Shown piece after piece: positions 5,524-12,582 of a DNA stretch of 12,582 bases. The notes under the pieces are model-generated. The model searched no databases, was not told the origin of the DNA, and was given only the letters and a program-made list of their open reading frames with translations. Made by a program: the position numbers and the translations under genes. Source of the stretch: Comamonadaceae bacterium (GTDB lineage Bacteria > Pseudomonadota > Gammaproteobacteria > Burkholderiales > Burkholderiaceae_C); contig CANCDA010000060.1 of NCBI GenBank assembly GCA_947374705.1, positions 1-12,582 of the forward strand, written 5' to 3'. The first letter of the stretch is position 1. Every line of letters begins with the position of its first letter.

Positions 5524-8500
5524 ATGCTACAGCCCTCCTTTCCCAGCCCGCTCGATTACCGCCTTTCGACGGCCATGGCTTTGCCTGGGCAACTCCACTC
5601 AGACCTACCCGCCAATACAACAACGACAATAACAGCGACCGCAGCCCCGACAATTTCGACCGAAGACCGGCATGCGACTGAGCCAACCATGGCGATTCGT
5701 ATCGACCTGGCGGGCAACATCAGCTATGCCAACCAGGCCTTTATGGCGTTTGCACACTGCTCCCCCAACGATTTACTCGGGCAGCCTTACGACCGCCTGT
5801 GGCACCCCGATGTACCCGCCGCCCTGTCCAAGCACCTGTGGGACACCCTGCGCAAGGGCCACCCCTGGAGCGGTGTCATCCAAAACCGCTTCAAAAATGG
5901 AGTGCCCTACTGGATCGAGGCCTGCGTTGTGCCCCTCAAAACGCAAGGCAAGACGAACGAGTACATCTGCGTATTCAAAACCCCCACACCTTCAAAAATC
6001 ACAGCAGCCCAAACCGAATACGCGGTGATCACCCGCAAAGCTGGGGTACGACAAGAGCGTGGGTTTCAGCCCCTGCGCTACTTCTCCATCAAACGTGCCA
6101 TGTTGGCGGGCACTGCCTTGGTCTTTATCACAACGGCCGTGAGCGCCTGGTTTGGCATCAAGGCGCTGGAAGTCACCTCGCAACTCGTCTATGCACTGCA
6201 TCGCCACAACGACGTGTCAAACCTGATCATTCAGGGCGAGCAACACATCAGCACCACGGTGGATAGCGTGCGCAAGCTTGTGCAAAGCGACACGCTGACC
6301 CAAGACTTCAAGCCCGAAGCCGCAGGGCCTGAAATTGTGCAACTCATGACCGCGCGGGCAGCCTCTGAGCAGTTAGCGTCCACGCTCAGCACCATCGCCG
6401 ACAACGCGCAGATCCTGCGTCATTTCCCCATTCAACTCGACTCGATTGCCGCAGAATTTCCTGCGCTGTACGCTGCCAATACGGCAAGCATTCTGAGCTT
6501 TGCTCAATCCGCCAAAACACTCAATGAGCAGGGGCTGGCGTCTGTGGTGGCTCTGCTGGACAAAGGCCAAGTCAGCGCGGCTCACAAACTATTTGCACAC
6601 ACCATCAGCCCACAAGCCATCGCGTTGGAACTCCAGGCCACCAAGACCGCAGAAGGCATCCAAAAATCAGCCCTCTATTTGCGCCGATCTGTGGATGACC
6701 GCTATGACCAAACTTCAGACCGACTGATATTTTGGTCTGTGATGACGGCCCTGGTTCTGGGTCTGTTCAGTTTCATCTTCTTTCGCGAAACCATTCGCCC
6801 CCTGCAAAAGGCGGTTCGTCAGATGAAGCGTATTGCCCAAGGCGACCTCAACGATATCCCCGAGGTTTTTGGTTTTGGCGAGCCGGGACAGGTCACCCGC
6901 AGTTTGGCCATCATGCAGATTCAACTCATGATGAGCAGCGAGGAGTTACACCAAAAAATCAAGGCACTCACCCAGTCCGAGACCGATCTTCGGGTTGCGG
7001 CCAGTGCCTTTGAATCGCACGAGAGCATGATGATTACCGACGCCAACCGCGTCATCCTTCGGGTCAACCAGGCCTTCGTCCAATCGACCGGTTACAACAC
7101 TGAAGAGATCGTGGGTCGCGAATCGACCCTGCTTCGCTCAGACCAACACACCCCCGACTTTTACCGCGAGATGTGGGAGACCACCCAGCGCACAGGAGGC
7201 TGGCAAGGTGAGGTCTGGCTCAGAAGAAAAGATGGCGAGATTCGACCTAAGTTGGTCACCCTCTCAGCCGTCAAAACGGCTCATGGCGTGATCACCCATT
7301 ACATCGTCACGCACTTCGATATTTCGCAGCGAAAACGCGACGAAGAGCGCATCACCCAGTTAGCCTTTTACGACCAGTTGACGGGCTTGGCCAATCGCAC
7401 CTTGTTGCTGGATCGACTGAAGCAGGCGATAACGTCAAGCCAGCGCAGCAGCAAATACGGCGCACTCTTGTTCATAGACCTGGACAATTTCAAAACCCTC
7501 AACGACACCCTGGGCCACGACATGGGGGACTTGCTGCTCAAGCAAGTCGGGCAACGCCTGACGGCCTGCGTGCGCGCCGAAGACACCGTGGCTCGTTTGG
7601 GCGGTGATGAATTTGTGTTGGTACTGATGAATTTAAGTGAACTACAGGCCGATGCCAACACAGAAGCCCAAACCATTGGGGAAAAAATTCTCAGCAGCCT
7701 GAGCCAGTTCTACCAGCTCAAAGCCGTGGCTTACCAATGCACCTCCAGCGTCGGGGCCACTCTGTTCCAGGGGGATGCCACCAGCACCGATGAGCTGATG
7801 AAGCAGGCTGACCTGGCCATGTACAAATCTAAAACCGAAGGTCGCAACGCCCTGCATTTTTTCGACCCCGACATGGCGGCCGCCGTACTCGACAAGGTGG
7901 CGAAAGAGGCCGATCTTCGGGTGGCGATTTTGGAGCAGCAATTTTCACTGCACTACCAGGCCCAGGTGAACGGTGCGGGTGAGATCACCGGCGCAGAAGC
8001 CCTGGCACGCTGGCAGCATCCGCAGCGCGGTATGGTGTCCCCCGCAGAATTCATTCCCCTGGCCGAAGAGACCGACCTTATTTTGCCGCTGGGCCTGTGG
8101 GTGCTGGAGGCCGCCTGCACGCAGCTCGCACAATGGGCCCAACAACCTCACATGGCGCAACTGACCTTGGCGGTGAACATCAGCGCCATCCAACTCAAGC
8201 AATTCGACTTTGTCGAGAAGGTGCTTGACACCATTGAAAAAACAGGGGCCAACCCACACCGCCTCAAGCTGGAATTGACCGAGAGCCTGTTTGTGAACAA
8301 CGTGGACGATGTGATTGAAAAAATGCTGGCCTTGCAAGCCCAGGGCATCCGCTTTTCGCAAGACGACTTTGGCACCGGCTACTCGTCACTGTCCTACCTG
8401 AAGCGCCTTCCCTTGGATCAACTGAAGATTGACCAGAGCTTTGTCAGGGACATTCTCATTGACCCCAACGATGCCGCCATTGCGGAGATGGTGGTGGTAC

Positions 8501-8727
8501 TGGCCAAGAGCCTGGGTCTGTCCGTGATTGCCGAAGGCGTTGAGACCGAGGCGCAACGCGCTTTTCTGGCCCAGTTGGGCTGTCATGCCTGCCAGGGCTA
8601 CCTCATCAGCCGCCCTTTGCCGCTGGCGGCCTTCAACGCCTTGGTGGAGAGTGGGGTTGATCTGCTTGCGTCCAGCACGTCCACCCAGCGACTGGGCCCC
8701 GCCCAGCTGAGCAGTTTGAAGCTCTAA
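5524..8727 (+). CDS. Membrane c-di-GMP enzyme: Aer-type PAS - TM - periplasmic domain - TM - HAMP - PAS - GGDEF - EAL
   Basis: A 1067-residue candidate bifunctional diguanylate cyclase/phosphodiesterase. Residues 1-55 are Thr/Ala-rich and probably disordered. Residues 56-155 are a PAS domain clearly like that of the aerotaxis receptor Aer (HPDVP, LRKGHPWSG, NRFKNG). TM1 is about 192-212, then a helical periplasmic region of about 190 residues, TM2 about 401-420, HAMP about 421-475, and a second PAS about 492-605. The GGDEF domain has intact GGDEF at 693-697 and a c-di-GMP inhibitory I-site RAED (684-687) five residues before it. The EAL domain keeps EAL (825-827) with R829, N885, E917/E920, D947-D948 (DDFGTG), K968, E1004 and Q1024. 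Both activities therefore look possible. In the first PAS, positions matching Aer H53 and R57 are Y89 and W93, while H94, D96, N70 and W115 are kept. Internal ATGs at codons 18 and 56 are alternative starts. No terminator separates it from the Sco gene. Confidence 0.95.
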   Translation: MLQPSFPSPLDYRLSTAMALPGQLHSDLPANTTTTITATAAPTISTEDRHATEPTMAIRIDLAGNISYANQAFMAFAHCSPNDLLGQPYDRLWHPDVPAALSKHLWDTLRKGHPWSGVIQNRFKNGVPYWIEACVVPLKTQGKTNEYICVFKTPTPSKITAAQTEYAVITRKAGVRQERGFQPLRYFSIKRAMLAGTALVFITTAVSAWFGIKALEVTSQLVYALHRHNDVSNLIIQGEQHISTTVDSVRKLVQSDTLTQDFKPEAAGPEIVQLMTARAASEQLASTLSTIADNAQILRHFPIQLDSIAAEFPALYAANTASILSFAQSAKTLNEQGLASVVALLDKGQVSAAHKLFAHTISPQAIALELQATKTAEGIQKSALYLRRSVDDRYDQTSDRLIFWSVMTALVLGLFSFIFFRETIRPLQKAVRQMKRIAQGDLNDIPEVFGFGEPGQVTRSLAIMQIQLMMSSEELHQKIKALTQSETDLRVAASAFESHESMMITDANRVILRVNQAFVQSTGYNTEEIVGRESTLLRSDQHTPDFYREMWETTQRTGGWQGEVWLRRKDGEIRPKLVTLSAVKTAHGVITHYIVTHFDISQRKRDEERITQLAFYDQLTGLANRTLLLDRLKQAITSSQRSSKYGALLFIDLDNFKTLNDTLGHDMGDLLLKQVGQRLTACVRAEDTVARLGGDEFVLVLMNLSELQADANTEAQTIGEKILSSLSQFYQLKAVAYQCTSSVGATLFQGDATSTDELMKQADLAMYKSKTEGRNALHFFDPDMAAAVLDKVAKEADLRVAILEQQFSLHYQAQVNGAGEITGAEALARWQHPQRGMVSPAEFIPLAEETDLILPLGLWVLEAACTQLAQWAQQPHMAQLTLAVNISAIQLKQFDFVEKVLDTIEKTGANPHRLKLELTESLFVNNVDDVIEKMLALQAQGIRFSQDDFGTGYSSLSYLKRLPLDQLKIDQSFVRDILIDPNDAAIAEMVVVLAKSLGLSVIAEGVETEAQRAFLAQLGCHACQGYLISRPLPLAAFNALVESGVDLLASSTSTQRLGPAQLSSLKL

Positions 8728-8740
8728 GCCGCAGCTTTGT

Positions 8741-8899
8741 TCAGTCCACTCGGGCACCCGAGGTTTTCACGACTTTCGCCCACTTGCTGATTTCAGTGCC
8801 TATCACTAGGGTGTAGCCGTCCTTGGCTGCTGCGCGCCGAGCCATAGCAACTGTGATCGATCCGTTCAGGCTTGGTGTAACCTCTAGACCTATATCAAC
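8741..8899 (-). pseudogene. Second Bug/TctC-type solute-binding protein remnant, internally deleted
   Basis: Occupies most of the gap 8728-8960, which has no intact gene. Reading minus, one frame contains NGSITVAMARRAAAKDGYTL followed by VIGT, matching the N-terminal-third Bug motif usually written G-x-I-x-x-x-x-V-A-x-A-x-P-D-G-Y-T-L-x-x-G-T. It continues without interruption into EISKWAKVVKTSGARVD and a stop, which is the standard Bug C-terminus (K-W-x-x-V-V-K-x-S-G-A). About 200 residues that should lie between the two are missing, yet the reading frame is preserved. No signal peptide or ribosome site precedes it, and its upstream end is cut where the ATPase gene starts on the other strand. 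The match at both ends makes this call better supported than the remnant at 4511-4730. Confidence 0.65.
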
Positions 8900-8960
8900 T
8901 CGCTGCATCAACGGACAAGGACTCGTCGCCTTAACGGAAAAGCGATTGGACTCAAAAATC

Positions 8961-10146
8961 ATGCAAATTGAATCAATACGTTTAAAAAATTTCCGCACTT
9001 TTAAAGATGTGACACTGCGCGATATTCCGCGTCTTAGTGGGCGCTAACGGTACAGGCAAGAGCACACTATTTTCAGTGTTCGCGTTTTTACGCGATGCGA
9101 TGACGACCAATTTGACGGCGGCGCTCGGAGGTCTGGGCGGCAGTCGGGGATTGAATGAAGTCCGAAGCCGGGGCACCAGCGGGCCAGTAGAGATTGAAAT
9201 CAAGTTACGCACCGTGCTGTCAGGCAGCCGTAGCCAGCTCATCACCTACGAACTTCACATTGACGAACTAAACGGACGTCCTGCCGTCACGCGGGAAATT
9301 CTGAAGTACCGACGCGGCAGCGGCGGCAAGCCTTGGCACTTTCTTGATTTTTCCAATGGCGTGGGCGATGCCGTCACCAACGAGCTTGACTCTGTGAAAG
9401 ATGAAAAAGATCTCAAACGTGAGCAACAAACTTTGAAGAGTCCCGACATTCTTGCGATCAAAGGTTTGGCTCAGTTTGAGCGCTTTCCCGCTGTGGTGGC
9501 CCTGGGTAATTTGATCGAAAACTGGCACTTGTCAGACTTTCACATCAGCCGGGCTCGCCCCGAGGTGGAGGCGCGCTACGCTGAACACTTGTCACGTGAA
9601 GGAGAAAATCTGGCATTGGTTGTGGAGTACCTCTACAAACACCACCACGAAATTTTCCTCGACATCCTGAACCGCTTGAAATCTCGCGTGCCTGGCGTCA
9701 CCAAGGTAGAAGCCAAGCCGACTGAAGAAGGTCGTGTGCTTCTGAAATTTCAGGATGGTGCATTTGAGGATCCATTCCTGGCCCGTTATGTTTCCGACGG
9801 CACCATCAAAATGCTGGCCTACCTGATCTTGCTGTTTGACCCCAAGCCCCATCCACTGCTTTGCGTCGAGGAGCCAGAGAACCAGCTCTACCCCTCTTTG
9901 CTTTGGGATTTGGCAGAAGAGTTTCGTGCCTACGCGCAGCGTGGCGGGCAAGTTTTTGTCACCACGCATTCCCCCGATTTTCTCAATGCGGTGGCTCTGG
10001 ATGAAGTGTTTTGGCTGGTCAAGGAAGACGGGTACACGACCGTGCACCGTGCGCGCGATGACGAACAGCTCAAAGCCTATATGGCCGAAGGTGACCAGAT
10101 GGGCTACTTATGGAAACAAGGCCTCTTTGAAGGAGCGCATCCGTGA
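8961..10146 (+). pseudogene. OLD/RecF-like AAA family ATPase, frameshifted before Walker A
   Basis: An SMC/OLD-type ATPase of about 390 codons. The first frame starts at the ATG at 8961 (MQIESIRLKNFRTFKDVTLR DIPR) and stops at 9047. The rest is in the +1 frame from about 9031 and runs to 10146. Walker A is GANGTGKST, an ABC-like signature YVSDGTIKML lies about two-thirds along, Walker B is LLCVEEPENQLYP, and the switch His is in VFVTTHSPDFL; all are intact. The break sits between DIPR and LVGANG, in the strand leading to Walker A. Without frameshift correction the protein would have to start at the GTG at 9037 and lack the first beta-strand, so it is probably inactive. The downstream DUF4276 gene overlaps by 4 nt, typical of ATPase + Toprim-like pairs in phage-defence islands. 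A sequencing error is possible, but the partner gene is damaged too. Confidence 0.82.
10130..10135 (+). promoter_or_regulatory. Ribosome-binding site of the DUF4276 gene
   Basis: AAGGAG lies 7 nt before the GTG at 10143, inside the end of the ATPase frame. The GTGA overlap of start and stop codons indicates that the two genes were translationally coupled. This site fixes the GTG as the start of the second gene. Confidence 0.75.
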
Positions 10147-10418
10147 TCGAACACTTGGTGTTCTTTTTGGAAGAGCCTTCAGCGCAAGACTTTCTACAAG
10201 CCCTATTGCCCCGTGTACTCCCCCCGCACATCACACCGCATTTTTTGGTATTTGAAGGCAAGCAAGATTTGGGAAAACGAAGATTGATTCCAAGCTATCA
10301 GAAGCGTGAAGGGGCTCGCACCATTGCACCCCATCTTGACCCGATTCAAAACAAATCAAGCAGCTTTCGGGTTTTGATGCGAACTCTCCAGACCATCCAC
10401 ACGCATCAACCCTCCTGA
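10143..10418 (+). pseudogene. DUF4276 protein with the middle deleted in frame (91 residues left)
   Basis: Starts at a GTG overlapping the ATPase stop (GTGA). Residues 1-44 (MIEHLVFFLEEPSAQDFL, then HFLVFEGKQDL) are a standard DUF4276 N-terminus, with the E10-E11 of EEPS that matches the first acidic position of a Toprim-like fold. Residues about 48-80 (LIPSYQKREGARTIAPHL, then NKSSSFRVL) match the C-terminal end of the same family. Intact members are roughly 210-230 residues and carry a later D-x-D (RDQD-like) motif in the region that is missing. The junction lies near residues 44-48, bases 10272-10286. The frame is preserved but the putative catalytic acidic motif is lost, so nuclease function, if the family has it, should be abolished. 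The neighbouring ATPase is also broken. Family recognition is from both ends; the Toprim link is background knowledge. Confidence 0.7.
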
Positions 10419-10446
10419 ATTTCACATCGAAAGTCAGGCTGATCAA

Positions 10447-12582
10447 TCAGTCCAACAAACCCGCCATCAGCTTGGCCACATGCACGGCCTCACGCTGCGC
10501 ACCGTCGTGAATCTGGTGGCGGCAACTGGTACCGTCGGCCACCACGATGGCGTCGGGCTTTTGACGCACAGCAGGTAAGAGGCTGAGTTCGGCCATTTGC
10601 ATGGAGACCTCATAGTGGCTGGCCTCGTAACCAAAGCTGCCCGCCATGCCGCAGCAACTGCTCTCAATCAGCTCCGGCTTCGCCCCGGGGATGAGCTGCA
10701 GCACTTGCAGGATGGGCGTCACCGCGTCAAAGGCTTTTTGGTGGCAGTGGCCGTGCAACAGTAGCGGCTGCTCCATGGGTTTGAGCTTTGTTTTGAGCCC
10801 TTCGAGCTTGCCTGCCGTGGCCTCACGTGCCAGGAACTCTTCAAACAACATCGCCTGGCCTGCGATGGTCTGCGCGGCTCCCCCCAGACCCATGACGAGC
10901 ATCTCATCGCGCATCGTCAGCAGGCAGGACGGCTCCAGGCCGACGATGGCAATGCCTTTTTCGGCGAAGGGCAACAGCGCATCCACCAGCTCCTGCGCTT
11001 TGGCCTTGGCCACGTCCACCATGCCGTTGGCGAGGAAGGTACGGCCACAGCACAAGTGTTTGCCGTCCGCCACTTGTTTGGCGGCAACGTGTACCGTGTA
11101 GCCTGCGGCTTGCAAAACTTTGACGGCTGAAAACGCGTTGTCGGACTCGAAGTAGCCGTTGAAGGTGTCCACGAAGAGCACCACGGGTTTGGCAGCGGCC
11201 AACACCTCCTCACGGCTGGCACTCACCGGCTTGGAATTGAAGAAGTGTTTGCTTTTCCACTCGGGCAGGCTGCGCTGGGCCGAGAAACCCAGCAGCTTTT
11301 CACCCAACTTGGCCAACAGCGGCGAGCTGTTGCGCAGATTGAGCAGTGGCGCGAAGCGGCTGGCCAGGGCGGCGTAGTCGGGCAGGTGCGCAATGAGTTT
11401 GTCTTTGAGCGTGTGGCCGTGTTTGTCCTTGTAGTGCTGCAAAAACTCCACCTTCATCTTGGCCATGTCCACGCCGGTGGGGCAATCGCGCTTGCAGCCT
11501 TTGCAGCCCACGCACAGGTCAAGTGCCTCCTTCACGGCGTCGCTGGTGAAAGCGTCTTGCCGGTTCAGGCCTTCAAGCTGACCCGAGAGGGCCAAGCGCA
11601 AGGTATTGGCCCGGCCCCGTGTGGAGTGCTGCTCATCCCGTGTCACGCGGTAACTCGGGCACATGGTGCCCGCGTCAAACTTGCGGCAGTGGCCGTTGTT
11701 GTTGCACATCTCCACCGCCTTGGCCAGGCCCTGTGCCGGGTCGCCGCCGGTGCCGGGGGTAGAGGTTTCTTCGGTCACCGGGTTGTTTTGCACGTTCCAG
11801 GCGCTCCAGTCCAGCACCGGTGTGAGGGGAATGACTTTGTAGCTGGGCGGGAAGCGCATGAGGCTGGTGTCGTCCATCTTGGGCGGCTCAACCATGCGGC
11901 GTGGGCTGAGCAAATCCAGCGGGTCCAGGTGCTGCTTGATTTGCCCAAAGGCCTGCGTGATCTGGGGGCCAAACTGCCACTCGATCCACTCGCCCCGGCA
12001 CAGGCCGTCGCCATGCTCGCCGCTGTAGGCACCCTTGAACTTTCGCACCAGGGCGCTGGCTTCTTCGGCAATGGCGCGCATCTTGGTGGCGTCACCGCGG
12101 CGCATGTCCAGAATCGGCCGCACATGCAGCGTACCGACCGAGGCGTGGGCGTACCAAGTGCCTTTGCTGCCGTACTTGGCAAACACCTCGGTCAGGCCGT
12201 CGGTGTACTCGGCCAGGTGTTGCAGCGGCACGGCGCAGTCTTCGATAAAGCTCACCGGTTTGCCGTCACCCTTCAAGCTCATCATGATGTTGAGGCCCGC
12301 CTTGCGCACTTCCCACAAATTCTTTTGCGGGGCGTCGTCGATCATCTCGACCACGCTGCCGGGCAAACCCAGGTCGCCCATCAGCTCGACCAGTTGTTTG
12401 ATCTTGGGCGTGAGGTCGGCCTTATTCGCACCAGAGAACTCCACCAGCAGCACGGCTGCAGGTTTGCCGCCGTTGATATGAGGCGAGAGCGCGGTGCGGA
12501 TGGTGGGCGCAAAGGCCGGGTTGAGCAGTGACAGCTCGATCATGGTGCGGTCCACCAGCTCGACCGCCGTGAGCGCGCCGCC
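10447..12582 (-). CDS. FAD / [4Fe-4S] / CCG-domain oxidoreductase, C-terminal 711 residues (YdiJ / D-2-hydroxyacid dehydrogenase type)
   Basis: The frame is open to the right edge, so the N-terminal FAD-binding domain is outside. In order, the visible part has the FAD-oxidase C-terminal domain with its SGEHGDG motif (about 12004-12024), a first Fe-S motif C-x5-C-x8-CP (CNNNGHC, then MCPSYR, near 11660-11710), a classical C-x2-C-x2-C-x3-CP (CVGCKGCKRDCP, near 11480-11517), and two Cys-rich CCG segments: LCCGR near 11045, and HGHCHQK with SSCCGMAG near 10645-10770. This layout is that of YdiJ-like one-chain enzymes that oxidise D-2-hydroxyacids (D-lactate or D-2-hydroxyglutarate) and pass electrons through Fe-S clusters to the respiratory chain. 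Substrate cannot be fixed from this part. The first cluster motif has three rather than four Cys, as seen in this family. The gene is convergent with the broken DUF4276 gene; only 28 bp separate their stops, with no convincing terminator. Confidence 0.9.
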   Translation of the reverse strand, partial: GGALTAVELVDRTMIELSLLNPAFAPTIRTALSPHINGGKPAAVLLVEFSGANKADLTPKIKQLVELMGDLGLPGSVVEMIDDAPQKNLWEVRKAGLNIMMSLKGDGKPVSFIEDCAVPLQHLAEYTDGLTEVFAKYGSKGTWYAHASVGTLHVRPILDMRRGDATKMRAIAEEASALVRKFKGAYSGEHGDGLCRGEWIEWQFGPQITQAFGQIKQHLDPLDLLSPRRMVEPPKMDDTSLMRFPPSYKVIPLTPVLDWSAWNVQNNPVTEETSTPGTGGDPAQGLAKAVEMCNNNGHCRKFDAGTMCPSYRVTRDEQHSTRGRANTLRLALSGQLEGLNRQDAFTSDAVKEALDLCVGCKGCKRDCPTGVDMAKMKVEFLQHYKDKHGHTLKDKLIAHLPDYAALASRFAPLLNLRNSSPLLAKLGEKLLGFSAQRSLPEWKSKHFFNSKPVSASREEVLAAAKPVVLFVDTFNGYFESDNAFSAVKVLQAAGYTVHVAAKQVADGKHLCCGRTFLANGMVDVAKAKAQELVDALLPFAEKGIAIVGLEPSCLLTMRDEMLVMGLGGAAQTIAGQAMLFEEFLAREATAGKLEGLKTKLKPMEQPLLLHGHCHQKAFDAVTPILQVLQLIPGAKPELIESSCCGMAGSFGYEASHYEVSMQMAELSLLPAVRQKPDAIVVADGTSCRHQIHDGAQREAVHVAKLMAGLLD

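Noticed and set aside
8719..8737. AAGCT/AGCTT hairpin at the end of the GGDEF-EAL gene
   Set aside because: Five weak pairs with a 9-nt loop and no T-run; expected by chance.
9031..9050. Programmed ribosomal frameshift in the ATPase gene
   Set aside because: No slippery heptamer or downstream pseudoknot is apparent, and the partner gene is also damaged, so mutation is the simpler explanation.
10414..10450. Small inverted repeats between the DUF4276 remnant and the oxidoreductase (CCTGA/TCAGG; CTGAT/ATCAG)
   Set aside because: Arms of 5 bp with a long or too short loop and no T-tract; not convincing as a bidirectional terminator.
11245..12531. Long plus-strand open frame (428 codons) opposite the FAD/Fe-S oxidoreductase
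   Set aside because: It is antisense to a gene with unmistakable Fe-S and FAD motifs, has a composition typical of a GC-rich shadow frame, and no recognisable domain.

Overview
The window looks like chromosomal DNA of a beta-proteobacterium, most likely Burkholderiales (Comamonadaceae-like). The basis is the coding style, a PA2779-type secreted protein, Sco and class I nitronate monooxygenase paralogues, and two degraded Bug/TctC-type solute-binding protein genes, a family strongly expanded in that order. This placement comes from protein style only, not from a marker gene.

Layout. The left edge holds the start of a small secreted PA2779-family protein (minus). Next is a minus-strand pair, murJ (lipid II flippase) followed 17 bp later by a SirB1-family transglutaminase-like/TPR protein. 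Divergent from murJ is a compact toxin-antitoxin operon: an antitoxin whose N-terminus is Phd/YefM-like and whose C-terminus is CcdA-like, followed with no gap by a CcdB-family gyrase-poison homologue. It is followed by a class I nitronate monooxygenase. A roughly 420-bp stretch without an intact gene (4464-4886) holds a hairpin and what appears to be an internally deleted Bug gene.

The middle of the window holds a Sco/SenC copper-thiol protein. Forty bases downstream on the same strand is a 1067-residue membrane c-di-GMP enzyme with the order Aer-type PAS - TM - periplasmic helical domain - TM - HAMP - PAS - GGDEF - EAL. Both catalytic domains keep their key residues, but the Aer-like PAS has lost two residues that line the FAD pocket in E. 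coli Aer.

The right part is a decay zone followed by a housekeeping gene. A second internally deleted Bug remnant (8741-8899, minus) precedes a two-gene module of an OLD/RecF-like AAA ATPase and a DUF4276 protein, an arrangement resembling ATPase + Toprim-like phage-defence pairs. The module is broken twice: a frameshift just before Walker A in the ATPase, and an in-frame loss of the middle of the DUF4276 protein. The window ends inside a large minus-strand FAD / [4Fe-4S] / CCG-domain oxidoreductase (YdiJ / D-2-hydroxyacid dehydrogenase type), whose N-terminus lies outside.

The most interesting points are the hybrid Phd/CcdA antitoxin with a CcdB lacking the canonical Trp, the Sco + Aer-PAS/c-di-GMP pair, and three separate genes that each kept both ends but lost their middles.
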